DNA of 64,000 nucleotides from JBCFBK01 sp038562555 (GTDB lineage Bacteria > Bacteroidota > Bacteroidia > Bacteroidales > Prolixibacteraceae), in the NCBI GenBank assembly GCA_038562555.1, contig JBCFBK010000001.1:124001-188000 (forward strand), written 5' to 3'. The position numbers were made by a program, and so were the translations under genes. Within the stretch, counting starts at the first letter, position 1; each line of letters starts with the position of its first letter. Below are positions 27,169 through 36,136 of the stretch, in pieces. The notes beneath the pieces are model-generated. The model worked only from the letters and a program-made list of their open reading frames with translations, was not told the origin of the DNA and did not search any database.

Positions 27169-27519
27169 ATGTTTATCGAAGTTTGTAAATCAAAAATACA
27201 CAAGGTTTCGGTTACCGAAGCAAACCTGCAATATGTGGGAAGCATTACCATTGACGAGGATTTAATGGATGCCGCCAACCTGATCGAGAATGAAAAGGTA
27301 CAGGTGGTAAACATTAATAACGGCGAACGACTCGAAACCTATGTCATCAAAGGCCGCCGCGGCTCGGGAGTGATCTGCCTGAACGGACCTGCAGCCCGGA
27401 AGGTTGCGGTAGGCGATGTGGTGATTATCATTTCGTACGCGACGATGGATTTTGAAGAGGCAAAGACCTTCAAACCCAGCCTGGTATTCCCCGATATTGA
27501 GACAAACAGGATCGTATGA
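27169..27519 (+). CDS. panD: Aspartate 1-decarboxylase (pyruvoyl enzyme)
   Basis: Makes beta-alanine from aspartate for panC. 116 residues. The proenzyme self-cleaves between G24 and S25 in YVGSITID, leaving a pyruvoyl group on S25. The catalytic Tyr lies in the ETYVIKG segment, and NGPAARKVAVGD matches the family core. Starts 12 bp after panC. A mixed heptad repeat array fills the gap to radA. Confidence 0.97.
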   Translation: MFIEVCKSKIHKVSVTEANLQYVGSITIDEDLMDAANLIENEKVQVVNINNGERLETYVIKGRRGSGVICLNGPAARKVAVGDVVIIISYATMDFEEAKTFKPSLVFPDIETNRIV

Positions 27520-27524
27520 GACAG

Positions 27525-27566
27525 ACACAAGAAGCTGTTAGCTATGAGCTGTTAGCTTTTAGTAAC
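27525..27566. repeat. Mixed heptad repeat array (ACACAAG then TAGCTGT types)
   Basis: One ACACAAG unit (27525-27531) runs directly into five units of the TAGC family (27532-27566; AAGCTGT, TAGCTAT, GAGCTGT and similar), keeping the 7-base phase. A CTGCAAC unit follows. Confidence 0.6.
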
Positions 27567-27586
27567 CTGCAACTTAAAAACCTTCC

Positions 27587-28948
27587 ATGCCAAAAGTAAA
27601 AACGGTTTTTGTCTGCCAGAACTGCGGAGCCACCTCCCCCAAGTGGATCGGGCGTTGCACCAGTTGTGGCGAATGGAACACCTACACGGAGGAAGTTCAT
27701 GTCAGGGAAACCGCCGGCCAACTCCCCTCAAGAAGCGCCAGCGGAGAGCAGCCCCAAAAATTATCGGAGGTTACAGCAGGCCAAATCCAGCGGATTGATA
27801 CCCGCAATGCCGAACTGAACCGGGTTCTGGGCGGCGGATTGGTTCCGGGATCACTGGTACTGATTGGAGGTGAGCCGGGCATCGGTAAATCGACCCTGGT
27901 ACTTCAGCTTGCGCTCGATCTGACCGACCGTAAAATTCTGTATGTATCGGGCGAGGAAAGTATTGAGCAGATCAAGATCCGGGCAAACCGGCTCAAAAGG
28001 GAAAACGACAACTGCTATTTCCTGAGTGAAACCTCTCTTGAAAACATACTCACCCACTGCGATCAACTGGAACCGGGGATGCTGGTCATCGATTCCATTC
28101 AAACAATCGCTACTTCTTATATCGAATCGTCGCCCGGTACTGTCAGCCAGATCCGTGAAAGTACCAACGGGATCCTCAAATATGCCAAAAACCGGAAAAT
28201 TCCGGTGATCCTGATCGGGCACATCACCAAAGAAGGCAATCTGGCCGGCCCAAAGGTGCTGGAACACATGGTCGATACAGTGCTGCAGTTCGAAGGAGAA
28301 AATCAGTATATGTACCGGATCCTTCGCGCGGTCAAAAACCGCTTCGGATCTACTTCCGAGCTTGGCATCTTCGAGATGGTCAGCACCGGTATGCGTGAGG
28401 TAAGCAATCCTTCGGAATTGCTGATTAACCTGGAAGACCGCGGACTGAGCGGAACAGCCATCGCCTGCGCCATCGAGGGCAACCGTCCGCTGCTTATTGA
28501 GATCCAGTCGCTGGTCAGTACGGCCGCCTACGGAACACCACAGCGTTCGTCTACAGGCTTTGACCTGCGCAGACTGAATATGCTGCTGGCTGTGCTCGAA
28601 AAGCGTGCAGGCTTTAAACTGGCGACAAAGGATGTTTTTCTGAACATTGCCGGCGGAATTAAAGTGGACGATCCGGCAATAGACCTGGCTGTAATCTCAG
28701 CCGTTCTTTCTTCCAACTTTGATATGCCTTTTGACAAAACCATCTGCTTTGCCGGTGAAGTCGGACTGTCGGGCGAGATCAGAACGGTGAACCGGCTGGA
28801 ACAACGGATCATTGAGGCCGAAAAACTGGGCATGAAAAAGATTTTTATCCCTGAATACGGCAAATCAGTTAATCTGAAAAAATTTCATATTCCCATTGAG
28901 CAGGTTTCACGTGTTGACGATTTCTTTCGAAAGCTGTTCAAAAAATAA
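27587..28948 (+). CDS. radA: DNA repair protein RadA
   Basis: RecA-like ATPase that promotes branch migration in recombination. 453 residues. The N-terminal C4 zinc finger uses C10, C13, C24 and C27. Walker A is GEPGIGKST at 95-103, the RadA signature KNRFGST is present, and the C-terminal Lon-protease-like domain follows (GGIKVDDPAIDLAV, GEVGLSGEIR). Expected length and all motifs are intact. A heptad array and a TATCTTTG promoter separate it from the next gene. Confidence 0.96.
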   Translation: MPKVKTVFVCQNCGATSPKWIGRCTSCGEWNTYTEEVHVRETAGQLPSRSASGEQPQKLSEVTAGQIQRIDTRNAELNRVLGGGLVPGSLVLIGGEPGIGKSTLVLQLALDLTDRKILYVSGEESIEQIKIRANRLKRENDNCYFLSETSLENILTHCDQLEPGMLVIDSIQTIATSYIESSPGTVSQIRESTNGILKYAKNRKIPVILIGHITKEGNLAGPKVLEHMVDTVLQFEGENQYMYRILRAVKNRFGSTSELGIFEMVSTGMREVSNPSELLINLEDRGLSGTAIACAIEGNRPLLIEIQSLVSTAAYGTPQRSSTGFDLRRLNMLLAVLEKRAGFKLATKDVFLNIAGGIKVDDPAIDLAVISAVLSSNFDMPFDKTICFAGEVGLSGEIRTVNRLEQRIIEAEKLGMKKIFIPEYGKSVNLKKFHIPIEQVSRVDDFFRKLFKK

Positions 28949-28959
28949 AAGGACCTCTT

Positions 28960-28994
28960 CACGACTCACGACTTACTACTCGCTACTCACGACT
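28960..28994. repeat. Heptad repeat array (CACGACT type)
   Basis: Five perfect-phase 7-base units: CACGACT three times, plus TACTACT and CGCTACT. It ends at a T-run, just before a promoter element, 12 bp after radA. Confidence 0.7.
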
Positions 28995-29000
28995 TTTTTT

Positions 29001-29008
29001 TATCTTTG
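29001..29008 (+). promoter_or_regulatory. -7 promoter element for DUF4296 gene
   Basis: TATCTTTG matches TAnnTTTG, ending 7 bases before ATG 29016. The leader would be very short or nearly absent, so the element is tentative. Confidence 0.4.
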
Positions 29009-29015
29009 TCCTTAT

Positions 29016-29411
29016 ATGCAAAAACGAAGCAAATATATCTGCCTGATCGGCATTTTGGGGATCTTACTCATCGTCGGTATTTCCTGCGAAGAAAAAGGAT
29101 ACCCCAAACCCGAACATTTGGTCAGTGAGAATAAATTAGCCGATATTCTTTATGATCTGCATCTGGCAGAATCGTTAAATGAACGTTTCCGGTACAACGA
29201 TCCCGACAGCCTGAGGCTGAATGCGGGCGATCTCTACCAGTCGGTCCTGACAAAGTACAACATAGAAGATTCTGTCCTCGCAAAATCAATTCTTTACTAT
29301 TCATCGTACCCCAAAGTTTACGAAAGCATCTACGCGAAAGTAATTGAACGGATGAATATGGAGCAGGAGGAAATGCATAAGAAAGAAGAAATCAAGGTAC
29401 TGGAAGAATGA
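29016..29411 (+). CDS. DUF4296 lipoprotein
   Basis: About 131 residues from ATG 29016. That start gives the signal MQKRSKYICLIGILGILLIV with lipobox Cys in VGISCEE. The in-frame ATG at 28896 lies inside radA and is rejected. The DUF4296 core, LADILYDLHLAESLN...KYNIEDSVLAKSILYYSSYP, is clear. Small envelope lipoprotein of unknown role, typical of Bacteroidota. Its stop overlaps the next start (ATGA, 29408-29411). Confidence 0.85.
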   Translation: MQKRSKYICLIGILGILLIVGISCEEKGYPKPEHLVSENKLADILYDLHLAESLNERFRYNDPDSLRLNAGDLYQSVLTKYNIEDSVLAKSILYYSSYPKVYESIYAKVIERMNMEQEEMHKKEEIKVLEE

Positions 29412-29905
29412 CAAGGAGAATTGCGGCCCATTTTGTTTTTTCCGTCAGCCGCCCTCCAATCGCCAAAGGCATGGTCGAAGTGGATCAGGACGGCATCATC
29501 ATCAACCTTTCCGACCCTGAAGGCGACTTACGGGAAACAGCCGGGATGGAGTTTCACAATGGTATCCTGTGTCCCGCCTTCACCGATCTGTTTCATGAGT
29601 TCTCTCCCGAGCTCATTTCGGATTTTTTCCCCGAACTCAAAAAATTTGAGACATTTATGCCTTTCGCTCAAAAAGGCAACTATGCCATCCTCAACTGGAT
29701 GAAAGCGATTCAGCAAACGGCTGCCGAAATCAGTCTTGAGTACCTCATCCGTCTGTTCTGCCTGGAAACAGCCAGGCAACTGGGCCGACAGGATGAAACA
29801 GGGACATTGGAGCCGGGGAAACATCCGGGGATCCTGCTCATCGACCGGATGGATTACCGCAGTTTGCGGCTTTCACCCGACAGCCGGGTTAAAAGACTGA
29901 TATAA
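29408..29905 (+). CDS. Amidohydrolase-like protein lacking the catalytic barrel
   Basis: 165 residues. The N-terminal about 60 residues resemble the small beta-sandwich and first strand of amidohydrolases (GMVEVDQDGIIINL, then HNGILCPAFTD in place of the usual PGLIDxHxH). The last about 45 resemble the closing sandwich (ETGTLEPGKHPGILLIDRMD). The central metal-binding TIM barrel, normally about 250 residues with several His and Asp, is missing, replaced by a short helical linker. The metal-binding HxH is gone (PAFTD). Hydrolase activity is therefore unlikely. It reads without frameshift and is coupled to DUF4296, suggesting a retained non-enzymatic role or an old internal deletion. Confidence 0.6.
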   Translation: MTRRIAAHFVFSVSRPPIAKGMVEVDQDGIIINLSDPEGDLRETAGMEFHNGILCPAFTDLFHEFSPELISDFFPELKKFETFMPFAQKGNYAILNWMKAIQQTAAEISLEYLIRLFCLETARQLGRQDETGTLEPGKHPGILLIDRMDYRSLRLSPDSRVKRLI

Positions 29906-29909
29906 TCGC

Positions 29910-29917
29910 TATTTTTG
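29910..29917 (+). promoter_or_regulatory. -7 promoter element for radical SAM gene
   Basis: TATTTTTG matches TAnnTTTG, 17 bases before the ATG at 29934. Confidence 0.4.
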
Positions 29918-29933
29918 CGCAAAGTTTTATCCC

Positions 29934-30713
29934 ATGTCAACTTTTCTTTTTGATAAAATTATTTTCGGACCCGTAAAAAGCCGCCGCCTGGGGGTTTCAC
30001 TTGGTGTGAACCTGCTTCCGGTCGATAGTAAGCTTTGTTCCTTCGACTGCATCTATTGCGAATGTGGCTGGACTCCCAGAAAAAGGGAAGGAAAAGCAGA
30101 ACTGCCCTCCCGCGAACTGGTAGCGCAAAAACTGGAAGAACAATTGCTGCAAATGAAAAACTCGGGTGAATTGCCTGATGTCATTACATTTGCCGGCAAC
30201 GGCGAACCAACCCTGCACCCAGGCTTCCCGGGCATCGTCGACGATACGGTCACGCTGCGAAACAAACTGGCGCCCGACTGCAGGATCGCTGTCCTCTCCA
30301 ATTCAACGACGATCCATCGTGAGTCCGTGTTTCAGGCCTTGCTGAAAGTGGATGACAACATTCTGAAACTCGATTCGGCTATCCCTGAAACAGTTGAACT
30401 ACTGGATTGTCCGCTCGGAAATTTTAATCTGGATGACATCATCGGACAACTGGTGCGTTTTGGAAAACGAGCTGTCATTCAAACGCTCTTCATTCGCGGG
30501 ATACATAAAGGTAAAGTCATCGATAATACTACTGAAAAAGAGTTGGCGGCCTGGATGGAAGCCCTCAAAATCATCCAACCCCGGCAGGTCATGGTCTATA
30601 CAACCGAACGCGATACCCCTGCCCGGGGCCTTATCAAAATCTCCCTGGACGAACTCAACCGGATAGCAGCCCGGGTGCGCGAAGCCGGATTTGATGTTCA
30701 GGTATCGGGATAA
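29934..30713 (+). CDS. Radical SAM protein (COG0731-like Fe-S oxidoreductase)
   Basis: 259 residues. The [4Fe-4S]/SAM motif CSFDCIYCECGW has the CX3CX2C spacing. The N-terminal signature FGPVKSRRLGVSLGVN and the SAM-contact motif TFAGNGEPTLHP match a conserved Bacteroidota/Clostridia group related to the wybutosine-type COG0731 enzymes. The reaction is not known. Cytoplasmic. It lies between the amidohydrolase-like relic and a flavin reductase gene. Confidence 0.85.
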   Translation: MSTFLFDKIIFGPVKSRRLGVSLGVNLLPVDSKLCSFDCIYCECGWTPRKREGKAELPSRELVAQKLEEQLLQMKNSGELPDVITFAGNGEPTLHPGFPGIVDDTVTLRNKLAPDCRIAVLSNSTTIHRESVFQALLKVDDNILKLDSAIPETVELLDCPLGNFNLDDIIGQLVRFGKRAVIQTLFIRGIHKGKVIDNTTEKELAAWMEALKIIQPRQVMVYTTERDTPARGLIKISLDELNRIAARVREAGFDVQVSG

Positions 30714-30719
30714 GCTGGG

Positions 30720-30740
30720 AAGCTGTCAGCCATTAACTTT
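30720..30740. repeat. Weak heptad repeat (AAGCTGT type), three units
   Basis: Three decayed 7-base units (AAGCTGT, CAGCCAT, TAACTTT) between the radical SAM gene and the flavin reductase gene. Confidence 0.35.
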
Positions 30741-30763
30741 TTAGTATTCAAAAGTCGACAAAT

Positions 30764-31339
30764 ATGAGTAAAATAAACTGGAAACCCGGAACGATGATTT
30801 ACCCGCTCCCGGCCGTACTGGTGAGCTGCGGTGAAACACCCGGCGACTATAATCTCGTCACGGTGAGCTGGACAGGCACCCTCTGCAGCGATCCGCCCAT
30901 GTGCTACATTTCGCTTCGCCCTTCACGTCATTCTTATGATATCATAAAACGCACCGGCGAATACGTCATTAACCTCACAACCGAAAGCCTGGCCCGGGCA
31001 ACCGACTGGTGCGGAGTGAGATCGGGAAGAGATTATAACAAATGGACGGAAATGGGCCTCACTCCCGCCCCGGCAACCGTTGTAAAAGCGCCGATAATCG
31101 CCGAAGCTCCCGTCAGCATTGAATGTAAAGTCAGGGAAATTTTGAACCTTGGCACCCATCACATGTTTATTTCGGATGTGGTCAACGTGATCGCCGACGA
31201 TCAGTACATGGATCCGGAGACCCAGGCCTTCAGCCTGAAAAAGGCGGGCCCGCTTTGCTATGTACATGGTCATTATTTTAAAACCGGCGATCCCGTGGGC
31301 AAATTCGGCTGGTCGGTCGAAAAGAAGAAAAAGAAGTAG
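30764..31339 (+). CDS. Flavin reductase family protein (flavoredoxin-like)
   Basis: 191 residues, FMN-binding split barrel. Residues 10-60 read MIYPLPAVLVSCGE and NLVTVSWTGTLCSDPPMCYISLRPS, the usual start of the flavin reductase/flavoredoxin fold, and NLGTHHMFISDVV is the conserved second half. These proteins carry FMN as a small electron carrier or reduce free flavin with NAD(P)H. The C-terminus ends in a Lys-rich run. Single-domain and cytoplasmic. Confidence 0.85.
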   Translation: MSKINWKPGTMIYPLPAVLVSCGETPGDYNLVTVSWTGTLCSDPPMCYISLRPSRHSYDIIKRTGEYVINLTTESLARATDWCGVRSGRDYNKWTEMGLTPAPATVVKAPIIAEAPVSIECKVREILNLGTHHMFISDVVNVIADDQYMDPETQAFSLKKAGPLCYVHGHYFKTGDPVGKFGWSVEKKKKK

Positions 31340-31401
31340 CGCTTTTTCCCGGCCAGGGATATGAATAGAGAAACAGGAATATGATAATTATTTTATTGAT
31401 T

Positions 31402-33459
31402 ATGAGTACACTGAATATACAGAACGGAGAAAATCCGCTGCTGTTGCCTTTTAACAGCCTGCATGAAACCGCTCCGTTCACAAAAATCAGGAACGAGCAC
31501 TTCATTCCGGCTTTTCAGGAGTCAATCCGCGAAGCCAAAGCAGAAATACAGGCCATCCTTGAAAATCAGGGAACTCCTGATTTTGAGAATACCATTGAAG
31601 CGCTGGAACGCAGTGGAAGAAGACTGAACACCATCAGAAAGATTTTTTTTAATCTGAATTCGGCGGAAACCAGTGATGAGATTCAGAAAATAGCGCAGGA
31701 CGTAGCTCCGCTGCTGACAGAATTCGGTAACGATATTTCCCTGAACGAAGAACTATTCAGCAGGGTAAAATCGGTATACGGTCGGAAAGATCAACTGACG
31801 CTCATCCCAGAGCAGCAAACGTTGCTCGACAATACCTATCAGAGCTTTGTCAGGAACGGAGCCGGTCTGGACGAAGCCGGCAAGACAAGATATCGCGAAA
31901 TAACGGCAAGCCTGAGCAAGCTGGGGCTGCAATTCCAGCAAAACGTCCTGTCCGAAACCAATGCCTTCGGGTTGCACCTGACTGATGAAGCCGACCTGGC
32001 AGGTCTTCCCGATTTTGTCCGCGAAGCCGCATCCCTGGCTGCCAAACAAAAAAACCTGGAAGGCTGGATTTTTAACCTGCAGCATCCCAGCTATGTTCCG
32101 TTTATGAAATACGCCGATAAACGCGAACTGCGTGAAAAGATGTTCCGGGCTTTCAGCAGCAGAGGAAATAAGGGAGATGAAAACGACAATAAGGAACTGA
32201 TCCGGCAACTGGTGTCGTTAAAGCTGGAAAAGGCAAAACTGCTTGGATATCCCACGCATGCCGATTTTAAACTGGAACGACGCATGGCGGGATCAACACA
32301 GCGGGTCTCTCAGTTTCTGCAGGAACTGCACCAGGCGTCGCGCCCGGCTGCATTGAAAGATTTTGAGGAGGTCCAGCAGTTTGCTGCCGAAAATGGATTC
32401 AGGGGAAAAATTCAGCGCTGGGACTGGGCTTATTATTCGGAGAAACTAAAAAACGCCCGCTACGGTTTTAATGAAGAAGAAGTGAAGCCCTACTTCAAAC
32501 TTGAAAACACAATTGCCGGAGTATTCGGCTTAGCCACCACACTTTACGGGCTTCATCTGAAGGAAAACAGGGCCATCGAGCTTTATCATCCCGATGTGAA
32601 AGCCTATGAAGTTTTCGACGACCGCGGCAAATTTGTTGCCGTCCTGTATCTTGACTTCTTTCCCCGCGAAGGGAAACGCCCGGGTGCGTGGATGACCGAC
32701 TACCGCGACCAGTACATGGAAGGAGAAAATAATGTCAGGCCCCATGTCAGTATCGTAACGAATTTTACCAAACCGACCGAAACACGGCCTTCGCTGCTCA
32801 CCTTCGACGAACTGACGACTTTTCTGCATGAATTCGGACACGCCCTGCACGGGATGCTCAGTCAGTGCCGCTACGGTGAAACTTCGGGGACAAATGTCTA
32901 CTGGGACTTTGTGGAACTTCCTTCACAGATACACGAAAACTGGGCCTATGAGAAAGAATGGCTCGACCGCTTCGCCGTGCATTATCAGACCGGGGAAAAA
33001 ATCCCTGCAGAACTGATTCAAAAAATTGTGGCAGCAAAGAATTTCCAGGCAGGTTACCAGTCAGAGCGGCAGCTCAGCTTCGGAATGCTCGATATGGACT
33101 ATTATTCGCTCGCGCAACCGCTGACCCAAAGTATCGCCGATTTCGAAACCAGGGCTCTGGCCGCCACCGAACTTTTCGATCCGGTTGAAGGAAGCCTGAT
33201 GAGCACCTCCTTCTCACACATCTTTGCGGGAGGCTATGACGCCGGATATTACAGCTATAAATGGGCGGAAGTGCTGGATGCAGACGCTTTCTCACTCTTC
33301 AGGGAAAGAGGGATCTTTGACCGGACGACTGCCGGCTCATTCCGGACAAACATTCTGGAGAAGGGAGGCAGTGAACATCCTATGGTCCTCTACAAACGTT
33401 TCCGCGGACAGGAGCCTGCTGTGAAAGCACTGCTCGAACGAAGCGGCTTAAAAAGATAG
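31402..33459 (+). CDS. M3 family oligopeptidase / dipeptidyl carboxypeptidase
   Basis: About 685 residues from ATG 31402. An in-frame ATG at 31381 adds only MIIILLI, not a credible signal. Zinc peptidase with HEFGH at 476-480 and the third ligand Glu at 505 (DFVELPSQ). Length and layout match Dcp of E. coli (about 680), which removes C-terminal dipeptides; oligopeptidase A is the alternative. The protein seems cytoplasmic. The C-terminal catalytic lobe motifs (FSHIFAGGYDAGYYSYKW) are complete. Confidence 0.92.
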   Translation: MSTLNIQNGENPLLLPFNSLHETAPFTKIRNEHFIPAFQESIREAKAEIQAILENQGTPDFENTIEALERSGRRLNTIRKIFFNLNSAETSDEIQKIAQDVAPLLTEFGNDISLNEELFSRVKSVYGRKDQLTLIPEQQTLLDNTYQSFVRNGAGLDEAGKTRYREITASLSKLGLQFQQNVLSETNAFGLHLTDEADLAGLPDFVREAASLAAKQKNLEGWIFNLQHPSYVPFMKYADKRELREKMFRAFSSRGNKGDENDNKELIRQLVSLKLEKAKLLGYPTHADFKLERRMAGSTQRVSQFLQELHQASRPAALKDFEEVQQFAAENGFRGKIQRWDWAYYSEKLKNARYGFNEEEVKPYFKLENTIAGVFGLATTLYGLHLKENRAIELYHPDVKAYEVFDDRGKFVAVLYLDFFPREGKRPGAWMTDYRDQYMEGENNVRPHVSIVTNFTKPTETRPSLLTFDELTTFLHEFGHALHGMLSQCRYGETSGTNVYWDFVELPSQIHENWAYEKEWLDRFAVHYQTGEKIPAELIQKIVAAKNFQAGYQSERQLSFGMLDMDYYSLAQPLTQSIADFETRALAATELFDPVEGSLMSTSFSHIFAGGYDAGYYSYKWAEVLDADAFSLFRERGIFDRTTAGSFRTNILEKGGSEHPMVLYKRFRGQEPAVKALLERSGLKR

Positions 33460-33496
33460 AGATTCAGGCAGGAGGGTCCGACGGTAATAAAAGTAA

Positions 33497-33526
33497 AAAG
33501 GCAACCGAAACCAAACGGCTGCCTTT
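33497..33526 (+). terminator. Hairpin terminator after M3 peptidase gene
   Basis: 11-bp stem with one mismatch (arms 33497-33507 and 33516-33526; AAAGGC/GCCTTT ends), followed by TACCTTTTCTCTTT. The rest of the gap to 33750 shows no gene or clear structure. Confidence 0.65.
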
Positions 33527-33750
33527 ACCTTTTCTCTTTATTATGAAAAAACTCTGCGCTAAACTACTGTATCATGGCTTTGAAACAGATAATAGTTAAC
33601 AATCAACTTCCATGCCAAGAAATGCAAACGTATGTTATCTTAATGTTACGAAGCCGGCGGCACCCAGGGAAAAAGGTGTAATCAAAAAATTTCTGCCCGC
33701 CATGATCTCAGCTTCATCCAGCTTTTTCAGTCATTTTGATCACGGGAAAA

Positions 33751-34515
33751 TCATTCTGAGAAGGACGCTTCGGAAACAGGCGTAAACATCAGCCTGGCTA
33801 ATTCGACCGAGATCAAACCGATATTGCGGAACAGAAAATCGGCGAAAGCCTGATGGGCATTTTCATCCGCCTGATCGGAGATAATCCGGATTACTGTACA
33901 GGGAATTCCGTAATCGGCAGCAACCTGCGCAACCGCTCCACCTTCCATTTCCGCACACAAAGCACCAGGAAAACGTTCACTGATCCTGCTTTTTCCTTCG
34001 GCAGAAGCAATGAACTGGTCGCCTGTGGCCACAGGACCCACAAAGACCCGGGGATGATATATTCCCGAAATAGATGGGTATTTCCTTTCTTTCAGATTTC
34101 GTATAAATTGTCCGCTTACCGAGAAAGCCCGTTGCCAGACAGCCGGATCAATCTCAAACTCAAAACTTCTCCGGGATGGCGATTCAACCGGAAACTCAAC
34201 CAGCTTCGAAAGCTTTACATCATGCTGGATCAGTTTATCAGCAACAACAAGATCTCCTATTTCAAGATGAGGCTGCAGGGAACCTGCCAGTCCGATAAAC
34301 AACAGGTGATCCACCTCATAAAGGTTGATCAGGCTGGTTGCTGTCGAGGCTGCGGCGACCTTTCCCCAGCCTGAAAGGCACATCACAACCTGCTGGCCGC
34401 CAACTGTTCCGCTGTAAAACTCTCTCGGTCCAATCTTTTCAGTCCTAAGATCCTGAAATTCGTCTCTCAGCAATAATACCTCTTCGCGCATGGCACCTAT
34501 CAGTCCGGTTTTCAT
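33751..34515 (-). CDS. mtnN: 5'-methylthioadenosine/S-adenosylhomocysteine nucleosidase
   Basis: About 254 residues from ATG 34515, the start giving the family N-terminus MKTGLIGAMREEV. Splits adenine from MTA and SAH, recycling the by-products of SAM use. The substrate-binding stretch FIGLAGSLQ matches the GTAGG region, and the catalytic region MEGGAVAQVAADYGIP...IRIISDQAD holds the ribose-binding Glu and catalytic Asp. It is divergent from the GH16 gene. metK, its SAM-producing counterpart, lies about 4 kb away. Confidence 0.93.
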   Translation of the reverse strand: MKTGLIGAMREEVLLLRDEFQDLRTEKIGPREFYSGTVGGQQVVMCLSGWGKVAAASTATSLINLYEVDHLLFIGLAGSLQPHLEIGDLVVADKLIQHDVKLSKLVEFPVESPSRRSFEFEIDPAVWQRAFSVSGQFIRNLKERKYPSISGIYHPRVFVGPVATGDQFIASAEGKSRISERFPGALCAEMEGGAVAQVAADYGIPCTVIRIISDQADENAHQAFADFLFRNIGLISVELARLMFTPVSEASFSE

Positions 34516-34601
34516 AGTGAAATTTTTTTCCAAAATTACAGCTCTGTTCCAAAATTCAATCAAAATTTAATACTTTTAGTACCTTAGTAAAAATTGAACA
34601 C

Positions 34602-35423
34602 ATGAAGCATCTGTATCTTATCCTGATTTTACTGATCGCGGGCACATCCTGCAACTTAAAAGTTAAGTCCAAAGCTGAAGAAAAAACTACCGCTTGGGAG
34701 CTGGTCTGGTCTGATGAGTTTGATTATACCGGTTTGCCCGACACCACAAAGTGGGAATTCGACACTGAAGGGAACGCCTGGGGATGGGGTAATAACGAAG
34801 CTCAGTTTTACACCAGCGGACGTACGGAAAATGCAAGTGTAAAAGACGGATTGCTGTATATAACGGCCTTAAAGGAAGATATGGGGGGCAAAGCATACAC
34901 TTCTGCCCGCCTGCGGACAAAAGGAAAAGGCGACTGGCTGTACGGGAAATTTGAAATAAAGGCCAGACTTCCCGAAGGGCGCGGCCTGTGGCCTGCTATC
35001 TGGATGCTGCCTACCGACTGGGAATATGGGGGATGGCCTGCCAGCGGAGAGATCGATATCATGGAAAATGTCGGCTACATGCCCGATACCATCCTGGCGT
35101 CGGCGCACACAAAAACCTATCACCATACCATTGGCACCCAGCGGTCCGACACAGTCGTCATTCCAACCTGTTACGATGAGTTTCACCTGTACCAGTTGGA
35201 ATGGCAGCCCGATTCTTATACCGTATCGGTCGATGATACACCTTATTTCACATTCAGGAACGAAGGAACCGGGCCGAACGAGTGGCCCTTTGACAAACGT
35301 TTTCACCTGCTGCTGAATGTTGCTGTTGGTGGCAACTGGGGAGGATCCAGGGGAATAGACGATTCCATTTTCCCGCAGTCGATGGTGGTCGATTATGTAC
35401 GCGTATACCGGCAAACCAAATGA
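34602..35423 (+). CDS. GH16 beta-glucanase (laminarinase-type) lipoprotein
   Basis: 273 residues. Lipoprotein signal with lipobox Cys in AGTSCNL (about residue 17), so membrane-anchored and outward facing. One GH16 domain fills the rest: WSDEFDYTGLPDTTKWEFD at the start and the catalytic motif GEIDIMEN with nucleophile E150, D152 and acid/base E155. The sequence most resembles endo-1,3(4)-beta-glucanases, so laminarin or lichenan are likely substrates. No other glycan gene is adjacent. The stop overlaps the next start (ATGA, 35420-35423). Confidence 0.92.
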   Translation: MKHLYLILILLIAGTSCNLKVKSKAEEKTTAWELVWSDEFDYTGLPDTTKWEFDTEGNAWGWGNNEAQFYTSGRTENASVKDGLLYITALKEDMGGKAYTSARLRTKGKGDWLYGKFEIKARLPEGRGLWPAIWMLPTDWEYGGWPASGEIDIMENVGYMPDTILASAHTKTYHHTIGTQRSDTVVIPTCYDEFHLYQLEWQPDSYTVSVDDTPYFTFRNEGTGPNEWPFDKRFHLLLNVAVGGNWGGSRGIDDSIFPQSMVVDYVRVYRQTK

Positions 35424-36037
35424 TCGGTCCGGGCATAAAAAATATCATTTTCGATCTGGGAGGCGTGTTGCTGGATATCGCGCCGCAACGCTCTATTCAT
35501 GCTTTTCGTGAGCTGGGGATGGCCGACCTGATCAAACCCGGCGGCTGGGGTTACGATCATGAAGTTTTTCTCCGGATGGAGCAGGGATTGCTGAATGAGC
35601 GGCAATTCAGGGACGGCGTCCGGGAGCTTCTGCCGGGAGGGGCAACGGATCGGCAGATCGACGATGCCTGGTGTGCTATGCTGATCAGCTTTCCTCCGGA
35701 AAAAATCCGCTTATTACAGCGTCTGACCCCAAAATACCGGCTTTACCTGTTCTCGAATACAAACAGCATTCACATCAGGCGTTTTCAAGAACTGTTCAGC
35801 CGTGAATTTGGATTTCCGCTCGCTGATTTATTTGTGAAAGATTACTATTCGAGTGACATCAAACTCCGTAAACCTGACCCAAGGTCGTACCAGTTTGTTC
35901 TGGACGATGCCGTCTTGGCTCCCTCAGAGACACTTTTCATTGATGACCTGGATAAAAATACAGCAGCAGCGGCACAGCTTGGCATGCAAACCATTTGCCT
36001 CACACCCGACGTGGATCTGGTGAAATTGTTTAAATAG
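35420..36037 (+). CDS. HAD-IA family hydrolase
   Basis: 205 residues. Motif I is IIFDLGGVLLD with nucleophile D12. The second acid position is Gly, as in the YihX-like DLGG subgroup. Motif II lies in LYLFSNTNS and the Lys of motif III in LRKPDPRSY. Motif IV is LFIDDLDKN with the metal-binding acids. Expected to be a small-molecule phosphatase, such as for sugar phosphates. Coupled to the GH16 gene by a 4-nt overlap. Confidence 0.88.
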   Translation: MIGPGIKNIIFDLGGVLLDIAPQRSIHAFRELGMADLIKPGGWGYDHEVFLRMEQGLLNERQFRDGVRELLPGGATDRQIDDAWCAMLISFPPEKIRLLQRLTPKYRLYLFSNTNSIHIRRFQELFSREFGFPLADLFVKDYYSSDIKLRKPDPRSYQFVLDDAVLAPSETLFIDDLDKNTAAAAQLGMQTICLTPDVDLVKLFK

Positions 36038-36047
36038 TAACAGACAG

Positions 36048-36082
36048 ACACAAGACACAAGTATCAAGACACAAGATAAGAG
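36048..36082. repeat. Heptad repeat array (ACACAAG type)
   Basis: Five 7-base units: ACACAAG three times, TATCAAG, then ATAAGAG. It begins 10 bases after the HAD gene stop. Confidence 0.65.
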
Positions 36083-36101
36083 ATGAGAAGACTCAGTACT
36101 A

Positions 36102-36136
36102 GTGGCTAATGGCTAACAGCTAATAGCTAATAGCTA
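36102..36136. repeat. Heptad repeat array (ATAGCTA type) overlapping the ispG stop
   Basis: Five perfect-phase units sharing GCTA at positions 4-7 (GTGGCTA, ATGGCTA, ACAGCTA, ATAGCTA twice). The ispG stop codon at 36127-36129 lies inside it, so the last residues and stop of IspG are encoded by repeat sequence. Confidence 0.7.

Noticed and set aside
33527..33750. tRNA or small RNA in the gap before mtnN
   Set aside because: No cloverleaf, T-loop sequence or strong stem apart from the terminator hairpin.
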